Shown here: positions 31,367-40,663 of the stretch, one piece after another | How the letters are laid out: every line of letters starts with the position of its first letter | How positions within the stretch are numbered: the first letter of the stretch is position 1 | Source: Thraustochytrium sp. TN22 | Taxonomy: Eukaryota > Sar > Bigyra > Thraustochytrida > Thraustochytriidae | Assembly: GCA_013306675.1 (NCBI GenBank) | Contig: JABLUY010000001.1 | Location: 310,001-374,000 of the forward strand | Reading direction: 5' to 3' | Length of the DNA stretch: 64,000 bases | The notes under the pieces: generated by a model | The model's input: only the letters and a program-made list of their open reading frames with translations | Database searches by the model: none | What the model was told of the DNA's origin: nothing | Made by a program: the position numbers and the translations under genes

Positions 31367-32416
31367 ATGGAGCGCGCCTCGCGTAAGTCGGTGCTGCGCG
31401 CCACACGCAAACAGCGCGCTAGGATAGAGCGCGTGACGCAGGCGAGCGAGCTTGACAGGTACCTGGACGCGCGGCCCGAGTCGACGTTGCTGGCAGAGAC
31501 GACCTTCGACGTCGGCACGCTCAACAAGGGCCGCGACGGCTTCTGCCATGACCCGGGCGCAGTGATGTTTCTGGAGCCGCCGGGCCAGGGCGGCATCATC
31601 GGCTCCGGCTCGCCCGGATGCCGAGCCAAGGACGGTGCGGACACGCTTATTGCCACCCGGCACGCCGAGCTCTTCGCGGAGGTGGACCGCATGCTGCGCC
31701 AGCCGCCGACCGCAGACGCGCCACAGCACCTTGTCCTGGAGACCGAGGGCGACTTTCACCCGTACCGAGGCGTAGGCCAGCCGCGGCCCGCGCACATGGC
31801 GCGTCCCGCAGCCGCGGGCGCCGAGGAGACGCGTCTCTTAACGCCACATGAGCGCCGGCTCGCGCACGAGTTCGAGAAGAAGGCCGCCATGGCGCAAAAG
31901 GTGCTCCGCAAGGCGCAGAGCGATCGGGCGCATGCGCTCGAGGTACTGCGAAGACGGTATCCGAACGGCGTGCTGGGCGTGGACTCGCCCAACAACATGA
32001 ACTCGACCATCTACGGCGACCGTGCCGTGCAGCTCGACCGTGTGCGCGCACACACGGCCGACGCTCGCGCGCGTCGCGCCGACGCGCTCGCCTTGCACAA
32101 CAGTAGCAGCGTGCGCCTTGGCTATGACATCGTCTCGCTGCGCCAAGGCGCTTTCGGGCCCGGCGCCGGTGACAACGCTGGCGCCGCCCGTGGCCACGAG
32201 GGGGAGGACTACATCCAGCGCAAGCGCCGAGTGGACACGGCGCCAGGTCGCAATCATGACACGCACCAGCGTCTGTTTGCGCGCGACTACATCAAACCCA
32301 AGGGCGTGCGCCAGTGCAAGGCGGTGCCGCGGAACTTTGACATTATCAATGGGGCCGTGGTCTCTGAGGAACGCCGGAGGCCCTCGCAAGCCTTTTTGCA
32401 CGCGCTGGACCTCTGA
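31367..32416 (+). CDS. Unassigned 349-residue protein
   Basis: The frame runs from ATG 31367 to TGA at 32414-32416, with AATAAA about 50 bp downstream. I do not recognise the family. It is basic and soluble with no signal peptide. A central helical region (residues about 155-200, LTPHERRLAHEFEKKAAMAQKVLRKAQ) is coiled-coil-like. The C terminus carries a short motif-rich segment (HDTHQRLFARDY, KPKGVRQCKAVPRNFDIING) of the kind seen in conserved short linear repeats of cytoskeletal or ciliary proteins, but this is only an impression. It converges on the RCC1-repeat gene, and the duplicated 260-bp segment lies between them. Confidence 0.7.
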   Translation: MERASRKSVLRATRKQRARIERVTQASELDRYLDARPESTLLAETTFDVGTLNKGRDGFCHDPGAVMFLEPPGQGGIIGSGSPGCRAKDGADTLIATRHAELFAEVDRMLRQPPTADAPQHLVLETEGDFHPYRGVGQPRPAHMARPAAAGAEETRLLTPHERRLAHEFEKKAAMAQKVLRKAQSDRAHALEVLRRRYPNGVLGVDSPNNMNSTIYGDRAVQLDRVRAHTADARARRADALALHNSSSVRLGYDIVSLRQGAFGPGAGDNAGAARGHEGEDYIQRKRRVDTAPGRNHDTHQRLFARDYIKPKGVRQCKAVPRNFDIINGAVVSEERRRPSQAFLHALDL

Positions 32417-32466
32417 CGACGGTGGCAGCACGAGGAGCCTTGTGAAAATGCCAGTGAGCCAGCACA

Positions 32467-32472
32467 ATAAAT
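32467..32472 (+). promoter_or_regulatory. Polyadenylation signal AATAAA
   Basis: AATAAA lies 51 bp past the stop codon at 32414-32416. Confidence 0.5.
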
Positions 32473-32513
32473 GAAAATTTCGTGATCGGTGCCGACAGCG
32501 AGTGAGGAGAATC

Positions 32514-33033
32514 GATTCAAGTTATTGAGCCTTGCACAGCCTCGTGCAGCCTGGCGCAGCCTGACGCATGCCGCCAACGCTGGCTCGCACTGCATCTCCG
32601 CTACTGGAGAATGCACGTACTCTCGTCCGAGATGCCATCGCTGCCTTTGGTTGGGCCGGTCCTGGAGAGCGGGTTCCAGCCCACACAAAACTCGCGCTGC
32701 GGCTTGCTGTTGGCGTCGCGCTTGGGCTCGAAGGCTGGTGGGCGGCGCTGCGCCCCCGCCTGCAGCGAGCTGCGATTCAAGTTATTGAGCCTTGCACAGC
32801 CTCGTGCAGCCTGGCGCAGCCTGACGCATGCCACCAACGCTGGCTCGCACTGCATCTCCGCTACTGGAGAATGCACGTACTCTCGTCCGAGATGCCATCG
32901 CTGCCTTTGGTTGGGCCGGTCCTGGAGAGCGGGTTCCAGCCCACACAAAACTCGCGCTGCGGCTTGCTGTTGGCGTCGCGCTTGGGCTCGAAGGTTGGTG
33001 GGCGGCGCTGCGCCCCCGCCTGCAGCGAGCTGC
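32514..33033. repeat. Tandem duplication of a 260-bp unit at the RCC1 gene 3' end
   Basis: Units 32514-32773 and 32774-33033 are nearly identical; I see only about two differences (GCCGCC/GCCACC and AAGGCTGG/AAGGTTGG). The second unit contains the last coding bases and stop codon of the RCC1-repeat gene on the minus strand. The first is an extra copy in its 3' flank. The near-identity marks a recent event. Confidence 0.92.
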
Positions 33034-35266
33034 ACAGCAGCACAGTGTGACCGGACATTGCTTCGAGGCCGCCGCCAACAGCGACTGACGTGATGATCAA
33101 GTTGGAGTCGTTGCGCGGATTGAGCGCCTCGAAGTCCGGGAGCCCGTTGCTGGCGGCGCGCACCGGTTGCCTGGGCTTGGGCGTGAGCTTGCTCGTGCTG
33201 GCGGGGGGCGAGATGGCGCTTTCAATCGTGGTCTCCAGCAGCTCGGGGACCTTGATGGCCTTGCCGAGATCCGAGGCCCCGAGCTGGCCGTTCGCGTTGC
33301 CGCCAAAGCCGAAACAGTGGCCAAAGGCCGTGCAGACAACAGTGTGGTTGTCGCTGGCCGCGATGGCGCGGACCAGGCCGAGCGGGCCACCCTCGAACAC
33401 GATGGGCTCTGGCAGGTATGGATCGCCCTCGTTACGGCCGATGCGGTCATCACGGCCCCAGGTGTACACCTGCGTGTTCTGCCCTAGCGCCACAGAGTGC
33501 ACCGCACCAGCGGCCACCGCCGTGGCCGGCACCGGGACCGGCACGCGCGAGGGCACAGGCACGACGGAAGCGCTGGTGACCATGCTAGCGCCCAGACCCA
33601 GCTGGCCTTGCTGGTTGCTCCCACACGCGAGCACGGCGCCCTCGTCCGTCACGAAAAGAGAATGCTGGGCGCCGGCCGCGACGCAAGACACCTTGAAGCT
33701 GGAGAGCGCCGCCACACGGCGAGGCACATCCTGGTCTGCATCGTCGGCATGCACGAAGAGCAATGTCTGCGCGTCCGCGTCCGCGGTTGCCTGACTCTCG
33801 AGCGACTCTAGGCTTTCCCCAGAGAAGGCGTCGTAGAGCCCCAGCTCCGCGCCCCGAGCGAGCTGGCAAGTGCCAAAAACGGGAGGCGGGAAGGCCCGGC
33901 CGGGCTGCATGGCGCGCATGCGGGGCGCCGTAGGGTCCTCCGCGGCGGCGGCATCCTGCATCGCAGAGCTCTCGAGCGCAGCCACACCGGCCTCGCGCGC
34001 CACGCGCATGCCAACAAAGGCAGAGCGGCGGTCCGGGAAGACCGAGGTGGTGAACTCGGCGAGCGAGACGAAGAGCGGCTGGCCGGCGTCGCAGCAGAGC
34101 ACGTGGCCGAGCTTGCCTTCGTCCCCGGCCCTGCCCCAGGACCAGCAGCGGCCAAGACTGGAGCAGCACAGCGCGTGTTGCCGCGCGCAGGCCACGTCGA
34201 CGATGCGCTCCCCGTCGAGGAGCCCGAGACCGGGCACGGGCGTGGCCTCAAGAGCATCCTTTTCGAGGAAGCGGGCGCCCAGGCCAAGCCACGGGCCGGC
34301 GCTGCCAAATGCGAAGAGCTGCTGGCCACCCTCGGGTCGCGCGCGCTTGCTCGGGGTCCAGGGCGCGGCCGCGACGAGTGAGAAGGCGCTGCCGCACGCC
34401 ACGAAGCGTGCACGCGCGCCGGAGGGCAGCTCGACGCGGCGCGGCGCACGCTGTACCTCGCCGTGAACCTCGCTCGGCGCGAACCCGAGACGCCCGTTGC
34501 GAGAGCTACCAAATGCGAGGACTTGGCCCTCGCGCGTGAGCAGGAGCGTGTGCGAGTTCCCGCAGGCGACCTGAACGACCTGGATGCCGCTCAGCGGCGG
34601 CACGAGGCGCGCCGTTGGCACCCGGACGGCCGCGGGGGCAGCGGCGTTGGGCAGGCCCAGCTGGCCTTGCGCATTGCTCCCACACACCAGCACGGCGTAC
34701 GGCACCGGCGCGGCGCCGTCCGGGCACAGAAGGATCTTGTCGCCGCCGTCCAGCTGCCGCACCGAGACTACCTCGTCGAGGCGTAGCCGTACGGAGAAGA
34801 GGCGCGGCCGTGGGCCGTCATCGTCTTCATCCGTGTTCACGTTGAAGACCGTGCACGCGTGCTCGGCAAGGCGCTGCACGTCCCAAGACGGCTGCACGAG
34901 TACAACTCGCCACTCCGGCGTCCTGCCGTTGCCGAGGGCCACTTCGAGTGCGAATGCTTGTGGTCCAGGCGCCGAGTCCGAGGTCGCTACGGCCTGCGCT
35001 TCATGCTTGCCACCGTTTGCGGCGCCTTTGGCGAAGCTTGCTCCACCCGTTTGGTGCTCGTCCTCGTCCTTGATGCGGCTCTTGTTGGCCTTCTTGTCGA
35101 CGATGGGCTTGTTGCCAGGCGGCCTGTTCTCGTCCTGGTATTGCTCGGGCGGCGGTAACGGCAGCACATCGACCGGCGCCTTGCGCGCCTCCTCTGTCCG
35201 CGCGTCTTGCTCCGTGCGGGCCTTTGCATTTTTCGCAAAGGATTGCTTCTCTTCAACCGCGTCCAT
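32861..35266 (-). CDS. RCC1-repeat protein
   Basis: The product is 801 residues from ATG 35266 (MDAVEEKQSFAKNAK). The frame is open a little further upstream, but that part is simple GC repeat. The first 110 residues are disordered. Residues about 115-195 look like a small ubiquitin-like or similar alpha/beta unit, and RCC1-type beta-propeller blades follow (VLVCGSNAQGQLGL, GNSHTLLL; VLACGSNQQGQLGL; VYTWGRDDRIGRNEGD; CFGFGGNANGQLGA). RCC1 propellers serve as Ran exchange factors or as protein-interaction platforms. Loop insertions here make a general scaffold more likely than a true RanGEF. The last 55 residues, after the final GHTVLLC strand, lie inside the 260-bp duplication and have no family resemblance, so the exact C terminus is uncertain. 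Confidence 0.8.
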   Translation of the reverse strand: MDAVEEKQSFAKNAKARTEQDARTEEARKAPVDVLPLPPPEQYQDENRPPGNKPIVDKKANKSRIKDEDEHQTGGASFAKGAANGGKHEAQAVATSDSAPGPQAFALEVALGNGRTPEWRVVLVQPSWDVQRLAEHACTVFNVNTDEDDDGPRPRLFSVRLRLDEVVSVRQLDGGDKILLCPDGAAPVPYAVLVCGSNAQGQLGLPNAAAPAAVRVPTARLVPPLSGIQVVQVACGNSHTLLLTREGQVLAFGSSRNGRLGFAPSEVHGEVQRAPRRVELPSGARARFVACGSAFSLVAAAPWTPSKRARPEGGQQLFAFGSAGPWLGLGARFLEKDALEATPVPGLGLLDGERIVDVACARQHALCCSSLGRCWSWGRAGDEGKLGHVLCCDAGQPLFVSLAEFTTSVFPDRRSAFVGMRVAREAGVAALESSAMQDAAAAEDPTAPRMRAMQPGRAFPPPVFGTCQLARGAELGLYDAFSGESLESLESQATADADAQTLLFVHADDADQDVPRRVAALSSFKVSCVAAGAQHSLFVTDEGAVLACGSNQQGQLGLGASMVTSASVVPVPSRVPVPVPATAVAAGAVHSVALGQNTQVYTWGRDDRIGRNEGDPYLPEPIVFEGGPLGLVRAIAASDNHTVVCTAFGHCFGFGGNANGQLGASDLGKAIKVPELLETTIESAISPPASTSKLTPKPRQPVRAASNGLPDFEALNPRNDSNLIITSVAVGGGLEAMSGHTVLLCSSLQAGAQRRPPTFEPKRDANSKPQREFCVGWNPLSRTGPTKGSDGISDESTCILQ

Positions 35267-35828
35267 GTTTGCCTTTGGTTTGATGTTGATTCGCCGCACC
35301 CGGGCCGGGCTGCGCCGCGCCGTGCCGTGCCGCGCTGTGCCGCGCTGCGCCGCGCCGCACTGCACTGCACTGCACTGCGCGGGAGCGAGCGCCGCGCGGG
35401 CGGTCGCGCGCGGAACAGGACTGCCCGCGCGCTGAGGCGCTTAACGCCATGCACATGCGCAAGCTACTAGAGAGGCTAGAGCCTGAGCTAGCTAGCCTCT
35501 GCCGGCGTTGGCGTTGGCGACTCGGCGACTCGTACTTGCAGGGGTCCCCGGCTGGCCGCTGTGTTGACATGACAGGAAGAGCTCAGCAGAGCTCACGCAT
35601 TTACTTTTGTCTTTTGACGGTGAGTGCCTCACGTCACTGGCAAGTCGTCGTCATCGTCGTGACGCTCGTCGTGACGATTCTCGTCGCCTTGGCGCCGGAC
35701 GTTCTTGTCATCTCATCTCTCCCTATCCGGGTACCATGACAAAACTCTCTCTCTCTCTCTCCCGAAAGGCAAATCTGAATGTGTGTGTGTGTAAGTCTAA
35801 CATCATCGGAGCACGTCCGAGATTTGGT
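35267..35828. other. Intergenic stretch with GCGCC and CT repeats
   Basis: Contains TGCACTGCAC- and GCCGC-type repeats at 35310-35380 and a CT run near 35748-35760. No gene is seen. Confidence 0.5.
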
Positions 35829-37670
35829 TCAAGGAGTGAGACGCGTGGGGTCGCGCACGAAGAAGCAACCGTTGCGGATGTTGGAGCAGCCGGTAAAGAG
35901 CATGACGAGACGCTCAAGGCCGATGCCACCGCCGGCGTGGGGCTGAGCGCCGTGGCGGAAGGCGTCAATGTAGAATTTGAGGGACTCGACGGGGATCTCC
36001 TTCTTGGCAATGGCCTCGGAGAGCATGTCCGGGTCGTGGACACGCTGGGCGCCGGACATGATCTCCTGGTTGCGGAGCATGAAGTCATAGGAGTTGGAGT
36101 AGTCCGGGTTGGCCGGGTCCGGCATGGTGTAAAAGGGGCGCACGTTCATGGGGAACTTGTCGAGGAAGTAAAAGTCGACACCGTACTTCTTCTTGACGAG
36201 CGAGCCGAGGTGCTTTTCGATCGGGGTGGAGAGGTCATCCAGGTCCGGGGCGTCCTCCTCGGAGATGCCGTCCTCGCGCAGAAGGGCGATGGCCTCCTTG
36301 AAGGTGACAAGGAGGGTCTTGGACTTGCGGCCAACCATGGTGACCTTGCCCTCGAGGTCGGCGGACGGGCGGTACACGACCGGGTCCTCCGGGAAGTAGT
36401 TGCGGATGGTCTCGAGCTCGACCTTGTTCTTCTCGTTGAGCGAGTCGAAGATGTAGTGGAAGAGGTCGGAGAAGACGTCGAGAACCTCGTGGTAGTGCTC
36501 GTTGAAGCACATCTCAACGTCCAGGCCGTGGAACTCGCAGAGGTGGCGCGCCGTCTGGCTGTTCTCCGCGCGAAAGACTGGGCCGATCTCGAAGACCTTC
36601 TCAAAGCCGCTGCAGGCGGCGAGGATCTGCTTGTGCAGCTGCGGCGACTGCGCGAGGCAGCAGTCCTGGCCAAAGTACTTGGTCTTGAAGACCTCGCTGC
36701 CGCCCTCGGAGGTACCGCCAAGAAGCTTGGGCGTCTGCACCTCGACAAAGCCCTCGCCGTGAAGGAACTCGCGAAAGTACTGGCAGACAGACGAGGAGAT
36801 GCGCATGATGGCCTGCTGCAGCGGCGTGCGCAGCGAGAGGTGGCGGTGGTCCAGCTTGAGGTCCTGGCCCACGACGACGACGCCGCCCTCGCCCTTCTCA
36901 ATGCCCTCGGCGCGCTTGAGCTCCTCCTGAGTGCGGTCCGCGTCCGTGACCTGAAACGGGAGCTGCAGCGCAGCGCGGTTCACCACGAACAGCGTCTTGA
37001 CCTGCAGCTCCACGGCGCTCTGCGTGCAGGCCGTGGGCTCCGGCGCCTTGACCAGGTCGCCGCGCACATCCACGATGGACTCGGCCGTGAGCGAGGCGCA
37101 CCACTTGGCCATCTTCAGGTCCGTCACCACGCACTGCACGGTGGCCGAGTGCTGGCGCAAGACCACAAAGGCCATCTTGGACTGGGCGCGCACCGTGTGC
37201 ACGTAGCCGCGGCAGACCACCTCGGAGCCGGCCAGGCTCTCGTCGAGGCGGCCCACCAGGGTCCACTTCTGGCCCTTGCGGTCCTCATCGCGCGACTGCA
37301 CGAGCGGCAGGTCGCCGTAGGTGTCCGTGAGCACGCCCGGCCCGGTCTCGGCGTTCTCCTTGGCCTTGCGCGCCAGAATCTCCGCCTCGCGCTCCAGCCG
37401 GCGCTGCTCCTTTTTGAGCGCGCGTTCGTCCTTGCCGCCCTTCTTCTTCTTGTCGTCCTTCTTCTTGTTGTCGGCGCGGAACTCCGCCGGCACCTTCTCC
37501 TTGAGCGCCAGCAGCTCCGACACGGCCGCCTTGACCTCGTCCTCCGTCGCGCCGCCCTCCTTCTGCTTGGTCTTGAGCTCGCGCACCTTGGCGCCCTGCG
37601 CGTCCACCTGCGCCAGCAGCTCCGCCACCTCCGGCGGCGGCACCGGCGGCGCCGCGCCCTCCTCCGCCAT
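35829..37670 (-). CDS. DARS1: Cytosolic aspartyl-tRNA synthetase with N-terminal WHEP domain
   Basis: The product is 613 residues. ATG 37670 begins MAEEGAAPP; the longer upstream open frame is low-complexity and ignored. Residues about 10-60 match a WHEP-TRS helix pair (QGAKVRELKTKQKEGG; VSELLALKEKVPAEF), followed by a Lys-rich linker. An OB-fold anticodon-binding domain follows (VVCRGYVHTVRAQSKMAFVVLR). The class II catalytic domain has LAQSPQLHKQ, motif 2 (VFRAENSQTARHLCEFHGLD) and motif 3 (GGGIGLERLVMLF), all typical of eukaryotic cytosolic AspRS, which charges tRNA-Asp. Length suits the family plus the extra WHEP segment. It is divergent from the importin-alpha gene with about 0.8 kb between starts. 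Confidence 0.93.
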   Translation of the reverse strand: MAEEGAAPPVPPPEVAELLAQVDAQGAKVRELKTKQKEGGATEDEVKAAVSELLALKEKVPAEFRADNKKKDDKKKKGGKDERALKKEQRRLEREAEILARKAKENAETGPGVLTDTYGDLPLVQSRDEDRKGQKWTLVGRLDESLAGSEVVCRGYVHTVRAQSKMAFVVLRQHSATVQCVVTDLKMAKWCASLTAESIVDVRGDLVKAPEPTACTQSAVELQVKTLFVVNRAALQLPFQVTDADRTQEELKRAEGIEKGEGGVVVVGQDLKLDHRHLSLRTPLQQAIMRISSSVCQYFREFLHGEGFVEVQTPKLLGGTSEGGSEVFKTKYFGQDCCLAQSPQLHKQILAACSGFEKVFEIGPVFRAENSQTARHLCEFHGLDVEMCFNEHYHEVLDVFSDLFHYIFDSLNEKNKVELETIRNYFPEDPVVYRPSADLEGKVTMVGRKSKTLLVTFKEAIALLREDGISEEDAPDLDDLSTPIEKHLGSLVKKKYGVDFYFLDKFPMNVRPFYTMPDPANPDYSNSYDFMLRNQEIMSGAQRVHDPDMLSEAIAKKEIPVESLKFYIDAFRHGAQPHAGGGIGLERLVMLFTGCSNIRNGCFFVRDPTRLTP

Positions 37671-37975
37671 GCTCTCTGCCGTCTGCCTGCCTCCCTGCCG
37701 AATCCGCCCCGCCGCCGCGCGCCTGCTGCCCGCGCTGCGCGACTTTGATCTCGATTCCGATTTGCTCGCTCGCCTCCCTCTTGTGCGCTTCCTTGCTTGC
37801 TGCTTGCTTGGTTGGCTCACGGCCGCACGCCTCCGGAACGCGGCGCCGCGCCGGCCAACGCCGCCGCCGCCTCCGAGCGGGCCAACGCCGGGCCGCGCCG
37901 GCGCCGCGGGCGCGCGCGCGCGCAGGCGGGCGCCCCGCGCCCCGCGCGCGCCGCCGCGGGCGCGGGCGCGCGCGG

Positions 37976-38013
<38 letters not shown>

Positions 38014-38478
38014 CGAGGCCCTCCTTCGAGAAGACGAGATCCCGCAAGATTTAGCGGCCCAAGGCGAGGCCTAACCGCCGGGGGTGCGCGGGGAGTTCCT
38101 CCGCGAGACTCCCGAGGCGCGGAGCAGGCGCAGAGAGGGCGAAGATTTGAAATGTGTGCAGGGTGCCCCCGCGGGGAAAGCGCAAAGGCGGCGCGAGCAG
38201 GGCGCGAGTTCTGCCGACAGTCACCGGGATGGGCAGGATGCGCCGACCGCAGCAGAGCACCAACCGCGACGCGACGGAGGACGTCTGCGCGGACGCCGCC
38301 GGCGCGCGGCGCAGCGCCGAGCGCGCCGAGGCGGCGGCCGTAGGGAAGCGCGGAGCTTCGGGAGCGGCTACCGCGCGCCGTATAGGCCCCCGGGGCGAGA
38401 CCGGACGAGGAGCGAGACCACACTCAGGCGCGGCGGACACGACACGACACCACTCGACACGGCTGCTGCACAGCGGCC
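37671..38478. other. Divergent promoter region of AspRS and importin alpha
   Basis: GC-rich, with a CGG trinucleotide run at about 37975-38012. No gene is called in it. Confidence 0.5.
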
Positions 38479-40482
38479 ATGTCAGGGCTCTCCGGCCTGC
38501 ACTTTGACGCACTGGAGGGCGGGGAAGGCGCAGGGAGCGGGCTCGGGAGCAGGAATGCGAGCTTCAGGTCGACAGCGGCTGCGAGCGATGAGGGCGGCAC
38601 CCCCCGCCTCGCGAGGGGGGGCTCGTTTCGCAAGAGCCTGGACGTCTCGCAGGCCAGGGAGAGCCGCACGCGGCGGTCGGTGGAGATCCGCAAGCGCAAA
38701 CGCGGCGAGACCGCGCGCGCGAAGCGGCAGCGGTCCCTTGAGGCTGCCGAGGGCGCGGCGTCCGCAGGAGGGTACACCGCGGACCAGGTCGTTGCGGCGC
38801 TCGACCGTTTACTTGACCCGGCCACGGCGGCCAGCGCGCTCTCAGACTTGAGGAATTGGCTCTCGTACACGCCCCGCGACGCCTTCGACGGCGCTGAAGA
38901 GGATGCGAGCGGCACCGACGGCCACATGAGCAACGACGTGGCCATGCAGCTTTGCGCCGAGCGCGGGCTCGCGGAGCGCGTGCTGCCCATTCTGCGCCAG
39001 GCCAGGGCCGAGGGTGGCGAGGCGCTCGCTCTGGACGCCGTCTGGTGCATTACCAATTTGGCCTCGGGCACGTCCTCGCAGACGGCCTCGACGCTGTGCG
39101 CCGCGCAGGCACTGGCCGACCTTGTCATCAGCGGGCGCCGCAACCTGCAGGAGCAGGCGGCCTGGGCGCTGGGCAACATGGCCGCCGAAGAGCAGCAGGT
39201 GCGCGAGGAGCTCGTGGGGCGCGGCCTCTTGACGCCGCTCGTCGTGCTGCTCCGCGAGCCGGTGGCCGTCTCGGGGCTGCGCGTCAAGCGCACCGCCGCC
39301 TGGGCGCTCTGCAACCTGGCTCGTGGCCAGCAATCCTCGGGCAAGCCCTTCTTCGACGCCGCCGCTCACCTCGCGCTCGTTCAGCTCCTTGAAAGCTATG
39401 GCGAGGAGGCGGCTCGCTCGGGCGACCACGCCGAGGCCTCGCTGCTCATGGTTGAGGTGCTCTGGGCACTCACCTTCTTGAGCGCCAAGGAGCCCAACCT
39501 GTGTATTATCCTCGTGCACCAGAACGTGCTTACGCACCTGGTGCGCATCTTCACGGCCTGCGAGGGCCGCCAAGCGCTCTGTGTGCCGGCGCTGCGCGCG
39601 CTTTCGAACCTCGTGCCGCTGCGCGTCGAGACGCCGGCGCGCCGCGCTTCCCTTTCCTATTCGGTTTGCCAGCAGCCCGGCTTCCTCGACGTGCTGCAGC
39701 GCATGCTTAGCGACCACTCGCCGGGCTCGCTCGTGCGGGAGGCGCTCTGGGCGGTCGCCAATCTGCTCACCCCCGGCAACAACATGGGCCATGTCCAAGG
39801 CAACAACAGCTACACCAGCAGCCCGGGCGGCGATGGTGGCTCCAGCAAGACTTCGGCCAGTGGCGAGGAAGAGGCGCTCACACGCGAGCTCGCCGATCGC
39901 TTTAGGCTGCCCATCTGTACCCAACTCGCGCACGGCCCAGAGGGCGCCAAGATTCCCGCAGCCACGGCGCTGCTGAACCTGGTGCGCCGCGGCGGCGACA
40001 GGGCGCTCATCGAAATCGTTGCTACGCCCGTGGACCCTTCGGTCGTCGCCTCGGCCGTCGCCATGCTGCGCCACGGCGATGTGGAGTTGGTGTGGCGCGG
40101 CCTGGATATTGTAGAGCGTGTGCTTGTGCAGCTCAGCAACCCGTTCGCCGCGGCGCGCCTTGGCGGCAGGTCCGGCACGCAGCTCGTGCTCGAGGAGGAC
40201 GGCATCGACGCGCTCGAGGCCCTTGAGATGCGCCAGCTGTCCTCGCCGTACCTGACTGACCTTTGCCAGCGCGCACACTACCTCGTGGACCGCTACTTTG
40301 GCGTCAACTTTGAGGACGACCTCGTCGATGAGGGCATCGGCAACCCGGAGCGTGGCGCTAACATGTTTCATTTTGGCGTGGCGCCCTCCTCATCCGCCCC
40401 TGCGCCCGCAGCGCCGCCCGCGGCGTCCGCAGGCCGCGGTCGAGGCGCTCACCTGCTGCAGCCGGCGTGGCTTGTCCAGCAG

Positions 40483-40523
<41 letters not shown>

Positions 40524-40620
40524 ACAACAACAAACAGGGGTACCACCTGCTACCACTCGGGACAACAAGCAGCGGACCCTGCCGGAGTGCGGCTTCGGTA
40601 CCCGGATGGATACGAAGTAA
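38479..40620 (+). CDS. Importin-alpha-like nuclear import receptor
   Basis: The product is 713 residues from ATG 38479. Residues about 60-95 form a basic importin-beta-binding segment (SRTRRSVEIRKRKRGETARAK). Armadillo repeats follow from about 100 to 620, with the classic importin-alpha helix signatures ALDAVWCITNLASGTSSQT, LQEQAAWALGNMAAE and KRTAAWALCNLARG, ending in HYLVDRYFGVNFEDD, which matches the family C-terminal helix. Importin alpha binds nuclear localisation signals and hands cargo to importin beta. This copy is longer than the usual 520-550 residues: it has a Gly/Ser-rich insertion (NNSYTSSPGGDGGSS) and an Ala/Pro plus polyglutamine tail near 668-686. The stop codon TAA sits inside a perfect GTAAGT donor-like sequence only 43 bp before the next start. 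Confidence 0.88.
40483..40536. repeat. Mixed CAG/CAA run (polyGln-coding)
   Basis: This run encodes the polyglutamine tail of the importin-alpha-like protein. It uses both Gln codons, so it is less slippage-prone than a pure CAG tract. Confidence 0.9.
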
Positions 40621-40663
40621 GTCCTCACGGTGGGGGAGGAAGCATCGTCGATACCCAAGGAGC

